In this document: one piece after another, positions 58,421 through 64,000 of the stretch
Position numbering within the stretch: the stretch's first letter is position 1
How the letters are laid out: each line of letters opens with the position of its first letter
Assembly (NCBI GenBank): GCA_012267385.1
Contig: JAAXGW010000007.1
Location: 210,763 to 274,762 of the forward strand
Direction of reading: 5' to 3'
Length of the DNA stretch: 64,000 bases
DNA from: OMG group bacterium
GTDB taxonomy: Bacteria; Pseudomonadota; Gammaproteobacteria; Pseudomonadales; Azotimanducaceae
Notes under the pieces: model-generated
Told to the model about the DNA's origin: nothing
The model's input: the letters and a program-made list of their open reading frames with translations, nothing else
Databases searched by the model: none
Made by a program: the position numbers and the translations under genes

Positions 58421-61054
58421 TTGCACCGAAATCAAGATGAATGGGAAGCCGAACAGCAGGAGTGGATTGAAGCTTTAGACGCTGTTCTGCAGGTGCGAGG
58501 ACACGAAGAAGTCACCACGTTACTCAAGAGACTTCACGAAGAACTTCAAAATCGAGGCGTTCATGCGGGTGAAGACGCTCTCAATACGCCTTACATCAAT
58601 TCCATATCGCGCGAGGCTCAACCACAGTATCCGGGCGACATTGCAATAGAACAGAAGATCGAGAACATCATTCGTTGGAACGCGGCAGCGATGGTGATTC
58701 AAGCTTACGATAGTGGTACTGGTGTGGGCGGTCACATCGGTACTTATCTTTCCGCTGCTACACTCATGGAAGTCGGTTTTAATCATTTCTTTCGTGCTGA
58801 CCACGGTGATCAAGTCCACATACAAGCACATGCTTCCCCTGGTGTTTACGCCCGCGCTTGGCTCGAAGGCCGACTCACGACCAAGAACTTGGTAAATTTC
58901 CGGCGCGAATTACAACCTGGTGGTGGTCTTCCTTCCTATCCCCACCCCCGCCGTATGCCTCAGTTTTGGCAAATGCCAACCGCCAGTATGGGGCTCTCTA
59001 CGCCTTGTGCAATTCACCAAGCTCGTTTCCTTCGCTACTTAGAGGCAAGGGGAATGCGCGAACCATGCGATAGCAAGATTTGGTTGTTTGTTGGAGACGG
59101 TGAAGCAGACGAACCCGAAGTGTTAGGCACGATCAACTTAGCTGGACGGGAACAACTCGACAATCTAATCTTTGTCGTCAACTGCAACTTGCAACGTCTT
59201 GATGGACCAGTACGTGGTAATGGCAAGATCATTCAGGAACTAGAGAGAATGTTTCTTGGCGCGGGTTGGCACGTTATTAAGGTGATTTGGGGGAGCGATT
59301 GGGATCCCCTCTTTGCGAAAGATCGTACTCGCGTATTGCGATCTCGTTTGGAGGAATTGGTCGACGGCGATTTTCAGCGCTATAGTGCTTCCCAAGGTGA
59401 TACAACACGCGAACATTTGGTCGGCACCGACAAGAAGCTTGAGCAACTTATTAGCTCACTCACCGATGAAGAACTTACGTCTCTCAAACGCGGCGGACAT
59501 GACCACCACAAGATTTATGCAGCTTACCAACAGGCGATGTCGGTTCAAGGCAAACCTTGTGTGATTCTCGCGAAAACGGTCAAGGGAGATGGCTTAGGGT
59601 TAGCGTCACAAGGGCGAAACACTATTCACCAGAAAAAACAATTGAGCGGAAAGGAACGAACAGAATTTGCCTCAAACCTCGGGATTCCTCTTGACGACGA
59701 CGAGAAGAGCCAAGCGGCATTCTACCGCCCTGCTGAAGACAGTGCGGAAATGCAATACCTCAAACAAAGGCGAAAACAACTAGGTGGTTATTTACCGCAA
59801 CGTACGGTGGACTGTGTTTCGTTAGAACCACCCGAGTTGGAATTTTTTAAGGACATGTTACAAGGCAGTCGTGGTCGCGAGTTGTCGACCACCATGGCGT
59901 TAGTACGAATGTTGCAGCGACTATTACGAGAAAAGACTATAGCCCCATATCTAGTTCCAATCATCCCAGACGAAGCCAGGACGTTCGGCATGGATGGTTT
60001 GATCGCTCAAGTGGGCATTTATTCGTCCGAAGGACAACGATATACACCGGTAGACGCCGGCACTATCGCTCCCTACCGGGAAGCAAGCGATGGACAAATA
60101 TTGCAAGAAGGTATCTGTGAAGTGAGCGCGATGGCTGCGTTTCTCGCTGCGGGAACCGCCTACGCGACCTACGGCATCCCGATGATTCCAATTTACCTGT
60201 TCTACTCTATTTTTGGCTTTCAGAGAGTTGGAGATCTTGTGTGGGCCGGTGGCGACATGATGTGCAAAGGGTTTCTGATAGGTGCGACATCGGGTCGAAC
60301 CACCCTTAACGGCGAGGGAGTCCAACATCAGGATGGCCATTCTCACGTTGTGGCAGCAACAATACCCAACCTTGTCAGCTACGATCCAGCGTTTGCGTAT
60401 GAACTTGCCGTAATCTTCCAAAACGGTGTGCGGCGCATGTATGTTGATCAAGAGGAAGTGTTCTACTACCTTACGGTAACAAATCAGAATTATGTCATGC
60501 CTCCGATGCCCGAGGGTACTGAAGATGGTATTTTGCGAGGTATGTACGCGTTTGAGCATGAAAAGGCTGCCGAAGTGAACCTCTTCGGCAGTGGTGCAAT
60601 AATGACCGAAGTATTGAAAGCGGCGAAGATGCTTCGGGAATTTGGGAAGCAGGTGAGCGTTTGGAGCGTAACAAGCTACACCGAACTCCATCGACAAGCG
60701 CTCAAATCTGAACGAGATGAATTGATGCAGGTGGGCGAATCGCGAAGCGTGCCCTATGTACAAGAGCACTTGCAAGGCGAAACCGGTGTGTTCATTGCAA
60801 CAACCGACTATCAACGCGCGTTGCCGTTGTTGATTGCACCATGGATTCCGGGTAAGTACGTGGTGCTAGGAACGGACGGCTTTGGTCTGTCTGAGTCTCG
60901 CGATGCTCTACGGAACTACTTCGAGGTATCTGCGGATTGGATTGTGTTTGCCGCGCTCTCTGCGTTAGCACAGACCCACAGCGAACCAAGTTCGACGGCG
61001 AAGAAATTTGCAAGAAAAGCCAAACTTGACCTAACCAAAGTTCCAACGATCTAG
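58421..61054 (+). CDS. aceE: Pyruvate dehydrogenase E1 component, homodimeric type
   Basis: AceE, 877 aa, is the thiamine-pyrophosphate E1 enzyme of the pyruvate dehydrogenase complex. The TPP motif is GDGEADEPEVLGTINLAGREQ plus NCNLQRLDGP. QHQDGHSHV and other C-terminal blocks are conserved. The length fits (E. coli 887). The start is TTG at 58421 with AGGGAAAA upstream. No aceF or lpd follows; the next gene is an MFS transporter, so the E2/E3 genes must lie elsewhere. Confidence 0.96.
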   Translation: MHRNQDEWEAEQQEWIEALDAVLQVRGHEEVTTLLKRLHEELQNRGVHAGEDALNTPYINSISREAQPQYPGDIAIEQKIENIIRWNAAAMVIQAYDSGTGVGGHIGTYLSAATLMEVGFNHFFRADHGDQVHIQAHASPGVYARAWLEGRLTTKNLVNFRRELQPGGGLPSYPHPRRMPQFWQMPTASMGLSTPCAIHQARFLRYLEARGMREPCDSKIWLFVGDGEADEPEVLGTINLAGREQLDNLIFVVNCNLQRLDGPVRGNGKIIQELERMFLGAGWHVIKVIWGSDWDPLFAKDRTRVLRSRLEELVDGDFQRYSASQGDTTREHLVGTDKKLEQLISSLTDEELTSLKRGGHDHHKIYAAYQQAMSVQGKPCVILAKTVKGDGLGLASQGRNTIHQKKQLSGKERTEFASNLGIPLDDDEKSQAAFYRPAEDSAEMQYLKQRRKQLGGYLPQRTVDCVSLEPPELEFFKDMLQGSRGRELSTTMALVRMLQRLLREKTIAPYLVPIIPDEARTFGMDGLIAQVGIYSSEGQRYTPVDAGTIAPYREASDGQILQEGICEVSAMAAFLAAGTAYATYGIPMIPIYLFYSIFGFQRVGDLVWAGGDMMCKGFLIGATSGRTTLNGEGVQHQDGHSHVVAATIPNLVSYDPAFAYELAVIFQNGVRRMYVDQEEVFYYLTVTNQNYVMPPMPEGTEDGILRGMYAFEHEKAAEVNLFGSGAIMTEVLKAAKMLREFGKQVSVWSVTSYTELHRQALKSERDELMQVGESRSVPYVQEHLQGETGVFIATTDYQRALPLLIAPWIPGKYVVLGTDGFGLSESRDALRNYFEVSADWIVFAALSALAQTHSEPSSTAKKFARKAKLDLTKVPTI

Positions 61055-61059
61055 CACCG

Positions 61060-62382
61060 TTGGGACTGCTTGGTGGCATTTTCGGTAGCCCCAAACTACA
61101 ACCGGAACAGAAGCGCAGTCTAAAACACGAACAGGTCACTGATCTGACCTATTCTGTCGCCCTTGCGATGCTGGAAGGAACATTCATTGGGGTGATCGCC
61201 GACAAGATTTACGCAGTTCCAGCATTCGTAATTGCGATTCTCATATCCGCTCCGTTTCTCGGTAGTCTATCTAGCTACTTTTGGGCTAGATTGGCGAATG
61301 CAAGACCCAAAGTACCGATAATCGTAGTTCTCCAATTTCTCGTTGTCGCGTGTTTACTAGTCGTTGCGGTAGCACCGCTCAACAATGTAGGAAGCATGCT
61401 ACTGGTTATTGGCGTGGTCTGTGCCCGGACACTCACCGCAGGAGTAATCACTATTCGAAGCGTGGTGTGGAGTTTGAATTATCCACGAGACGTGCGAGCT
61501 CGTACTACTGGTCGTCTGCAAGTGGTAACAAGCCTCGTCATAGTGCTCACTACAGTTATTGCCGCGCCGGTTTTGGATGCCAATCCGATGACATTTCGCT
61601 GGATCTATGCAGTAGCCATACTCATATCTCTGTTCGGTGTAATGACATTCGCTCGGTTGCACGTTGTGGGTGAACGTCGTCAGCGCGTTCGTGAGCGGCA
61701 CTCTGTCAAAGTTGCTCGATCGCTAAAAATGCGCTTTCGGTTTTTCCGAATTCTGCGACAGGATAAGCGGTTTGCACGCTATCAGACTTATCAATTTTTA
61801 AATGGAATCTCGAACTTGAGTATTGAAGCTCCGCTAATTTTTCTAGTGTCGCGCGAGCTTCAGGCAAGTTATACGGTAAGTCTCACGATTTTGAATGTCT
61901 TGCCCTTCTTCTTCAGCACTTTGACAATTCCCCTGTGGGCGCGCTATCTCGATCGCGTTCACATCACCCACTTTCGAACTCGAATTAGCGGGGTATGGGT
62001 GCTATCGCAACTCTTAGTTTGGTTAGGAGCGATGTTTCAGAGTTTTATTCTGTTGGGCATCGCTGGAGTGGTCAAAGGTGTAGCGCGAAGTGGTGGATCA
62101 CTAGGCTGGCAACTTGGACACAATGACTTTGCACCTCTAGACAAACTATCAGATTACATGTCAGTGCATGTGACTCTCACGGGAATTCGCGGAGCAATTG
62201 CAGGTGTACTAGGTATTGGACTCTATGTAGGCTGGTCCGGTTTTGGTTGGTTACCCGATTTTCCCGGAATCAAAGCTCAGCTATTTTTGGTTTGTATGGT
62301 GATCGGGGTAATCTCTTGGCTAGGTTTCATTCGCATGCACGCGGATATGAAACGTGAACAAGCACGCTCGAGAGTGGGTTAG
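61060..62382 (+). CDS. MFS-type transporter
   Basis: This 440-aa protein has about 12 membrane helices and charged loops (RQRVRERHSVKVARSLKMR) typical of major facilitator exporters. A polar N-terminus of about 30 residues precedes the first helix. The start is TTG at 61060, 5 bases after aceE. The substrate is not known. A loose link with aceE is possible but unsupported. Confidence 0.75.
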   Translation: MGLLGGIFGSPKLQPEQKRSLKHEQVTDLTYSVALAMLEGTFIGVIADKIYAVPAFVIAILISAPFLGSLSSYFWARLANARPKVPIIVVLQFLVVACLLVVAVAPLNNVGSMLLVIGVVCARTLTAGVITIRSVVWSLNYPRDVRARTTGRLQVVTSLVIVLTTVIAAPVLDANPMTFRWIYAVAILISLFGVMTFARLHVVGERRQRVRERHSVKVARSLKMRFRFFRILRQDKRFARYQTYQFLNGISNLSIEAPLIFLVSRELQASYTVSLTILNVLPFFFSTLTIPLWARYLDRVHITHFRTRISGVWVLSQLLVWLGAMFQSFILLGIAGVVKGVARSGGSLGWQLGHNDFAPLDKLSDYMSVHVTLTGIRGAIAGVLGIGLYVGWSGFGWLPDFPGIKAQLFLVCMVIGVISWLGFIRMHADMKREQARSRVG

Positions 62383-62393
62383 CGCGAGTAGAT

Positions 62394-62424
62394 CGTGCGA
62401 CGTGGGAAGACGCCACGTCGCACG
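62394..62424. terminator. Perfect 12-bp hairpin between convergent genes
   Basis: CGTGCGACGTGG and CCACGTCGCACG form a perfect 12-bp stem with a 7-base loop, between the ends of the MFS gene and the symporter. No T tract follows, but the place fits a bidirectional terminator. Confidence 0.6.
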
Positions 62425-62437
62425 AGGTAAATATCTT

Positions 62438-63754
62438 CTACGCTGCTCTGACTTCTGGGAGCTCTTCGCCTTCGGATCGAGCCACGATTGCTGCAATCGT
62501 GAGATCACTGGTGACGTTGGTCGAAGTACGACACATGTCAAGAATTCGATCAACTGCTAGGATTATCGCGAGCCATTCGGCAGGCAATTCCAAGACTCCC
62601 AAGATTAGGGTTATGGCGACGAGACTGGCTGCAGGTACCCCGGCAACGCCGATGGACGTAACTAGGGCTAGTAAGACCACGAGAAGTTGTTCGATGAACC
62701 CAAACTCGACACCGGAAACGACGGAATATATCTGCGCGATAAAAATCACGACCACGCACTCATAGAGTGCGGTGCCATCCATGTTGACTGTTGCACCGAG
62801 CGGTAAAACAAAACTTGAAGTTCGTTTTGAAACGCCAGCATCTTGTGCGCTTTCAATCGTAACTGGTAGCGTTGCCGAAGAAGACGCCGTAGAAAACGCG
62901 GTCAGTTGTGCTTTTGCGACCTTACCGTAATACTTAAACGGGTTGACTCGAGCAAGAAACACCTGCATTAACGGTAGCCAAACAAAAAAGTGAAGCGCTA
63001 GTGCTAACAGTACCGTCAAGACAAACCAAAATAGAGGTTTAAATGCGCTAAAACCAGTTCCTACTATTATCACGGTGACGAGTGCAAAGACCCCAATGGG
63101 GGCAAATCGGATGATCCAAAGCGTGACCGCGATTGTCACGTCGTACATGCCTTGCCACAAGTTGTCGATGGTTTCCCTGACCGCTCCGGTCAGTCTAGTA
63201 GTAAAGAATCCGAACACCACGGCGACAAAGATGATCGCAAGCAATCCGCCGTTGTTCGTTAAAGCGTCAAAAATGTTCGGCGGTACAGCACGAACGATTA
63301 TCTGGACTAAGTCCCACCAACTACGTCCTTCGATTCGAGCAGCCATGTTCGATTGCGCGTCCGTACCTTCGATGCTGTCGACTAGTGCCTGTGCGTTTTC
63401 AATCTGCATATTCCCAGGCTGAATCACATTAACCAGGATTAGTCCAGTAAAAATAGCGATGAACCCAGTGACGAGGTAGAGTGCAATAGTTTTGCTGCCG
63501 ATCCGTCCAAAGGATTTTTGACTAGCCATACCAGCCACTCCAACCGCAATCGCGGCGAACACAAGCGGGACCACCACCATCTTGAGGGCATTGATAAACA
63601 ATGTACCGAAAATACCGATCCAACTAGTGATGGTCGTTAGGGTTTCGGCATTCGAAATTCTCCAACGTATAAGAGCTGCAACAATAATAGCAAGTGCCAA
63701 CGCAATCAAAATGTGCCAAGCTAAGTGCCTGGCATTTAGGAACTCTTTAAACAC
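62438..63754 (-). CDS. Dicarboxylate/amino acid:cation symporter (DAACS)
   Basis: This 438-aa SDF/DAACS-family protein takes up acidic amino acids or C4-dicarboxylates with H+ or Na+. The SSSATLPVT serine-rich loop and the NMDGTALYE motif in the transport domain are diagnostic. The start is GTG at 63754 with GGAGG 5 bases upstream; a frame from 63772 is an alternative. It is the last gene in the window. Confidence 0.92.
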   Translation of the reverse strand: MFKEFLNARHLAWHILIALALAIIVAALIRWRISNAETLTTITSWIGIFGTLFINALKMVVVPLVFAAIAVGVAGMASQKSFGRIGSKTIALYLVTGFIAIFTGLILVNVIQPGNMQIENAQALVDSIEGTDAQSNMAARIEGRSWWDLVQIIVRAVPPNIFDALTNNGGLLAIIFVAVVFGFFTTRLTGAVRETIDNLWQGMYDVTIAVTLWIIRFAPIGVFALVTVIIVGTGFSAFKPLFWFVLTVLLALALHFFVWLPLMQVFLARVNPFKYYGKVAKAQLTAFSTASSSATLPVTIESAQDAGVSKRTSSFVLPLGATVNMDGTALYECVVVIFIAQIYSVVSGVEFGFIEQLLVVLLALVTSIGVAGVPAASLVAITLILGVLELPAEWLAIILAVDRILDMCRTSTNVTSDLTIAAIVARSEGEELPEVRAA

Positions 63755-63824
63755 AATTACCTCCAATTTCATTCGATCAACAGAACGAGCGCGTTTACGA
63801 TCTTCATCGATGTAACGCGCATGA

Positions 63825-63837
63825 ACTACATTGTAGT
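63825..63837. promoter_or_regulatory. Small palindrome upstream of the symporter
   Basis: ACTACA-T-TGTAGT is a perfect 6+1+6 inverted repeat about 70 bases upstream of the symporter start. Possibly an operator half-region, but it may be chance. Confidence 0.3.
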
Positions 63838-63852
63838 AATGAGAGTTTTGGT

Positions 63853-63880
63853 AGCGTCTTAAGTAATTACTTGAAACGCT
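63853..63880. promoter_or_regulatory. 28-bp near-perfect palindrome upstream of the symporter
   Basis: The sequence AGCGTCTTAAGTAA is followed by its inverted copy with 12 of 14 positions paired; the centre AAGTAATTACTT is fully symmetric. It lies about 100 bases before the symporter start codon. The length and symmetry fit a binding site for a dimeric transcription factor. Confidence 0.5.
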
Positions 63881-64000
63881 AATCCATGGAGAGTTGGTGG
63901 TTAGTTGTGCTAGTTTCTCTTAAGGCTCTTACAACTTCACAGCGCGCGGAAATGGTGATTTGATGTAATGGTGAGCCTAGATTCCATTATGAAGTGCACT

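Noticed and set aside
59951..60814. Minus-strand open frame of 287 codons
   Set aside because: It is antisense to well-conserved aceE sequence and shows no motif or ribosome binding site.

Overview
The window is a bacterial chromosome segment that carries the replication origin, and its gene order is typical of Gammaproteobacteria. On one side of the origin, all on the minus strand, are rpmH-rnpA-yidD-yidC-mnmE, then mnmG-rsmG-parA-parB, the complete ATP synthase operon (atpI-B-E-F-H-A-G-D-C) and glmU-glmS. On the other side, on the plus strand, are dnaA-dnaN-recF-gyrB. Base composition is moderate and TTG start codons are common. A TonB-dependent receptor, TRAP transporter genes and a tryptophan-degrading kynurenine cluster suggest a free-living or host-associated heterotrophic (possibly marine) gammaproteobacterium. 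The species cannot be told from the sequence alone.

Layout. 1-4.3 kb: a TRAP transporter large permease (5' end outside the window), a TRAP substrate-binding protein and a UvrD-type helicase. 4.5-12.1 kb: an accessory island with three tandem copies of a nucleotidyltransferase-HEPN fusion gene (the middle one frameshifted) plus the stub of a fourth, a small membrane protein, an alpha-solenoid protein, a PLD-family nuclease with a small partner gene, and a DNA methyltransferase. 12.1-31.7 kb: the conserved glmS-to-rpmH block. 31.7-32.3 kb: the origin, with DnaA boxes. 32.3-38.4 kb: dnaA-dnaN-recF-gyrB. 38.5-41.8 kb: a small membrane protein and a TonB-dependent receptor. 42.1-47.7 kb: def-fmt-rsmB-trkA-trkH. 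47.8-51.6 kb: a CDP-alcohol phosphatidyltransferase and the kynurenine genes. 51.7-52.3 kb: a multiply frameshifted pseudogene. 52.6-57.3 kb: a flippase-like membrane protein, type II glutamine synthetase, arfB, a HepT-MntA toxin-antitoxin pair and rsgA. 57.3-63.8 kb: a ZIP metal transporter, aceE, an MFS transporter and a dicarboxylate/amino-acid symporter.

Three perfect 16-bp parS palindromes lie at 35.9, 42.1 and 45.4 kb. Together with parAB at 22-24 kb they form the chromosome segregation system. One overlaps the predicted gyrB transcription start and one lies inside the rsmB coding sequence.

The most interesting part is the 4.5-12 kb island. The fused MNT-HEPN genes form a regular array with a period of about 941 bp. 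The nucleotidyltransferase halves of copies 1 and 2 are almost identical, while their HEPN halves have diverged. A separate, canonical two-gene HepT-MntA system sits 50 kb away. The PLD nuclease and the methyltransferase could be parts of a restriction-modification-like system. A second puzzle is atpI, whose conserved reading frame has no standard start codon upstream of its first membrane segment and is preceded in frame by ATG-13 codons-TAG.
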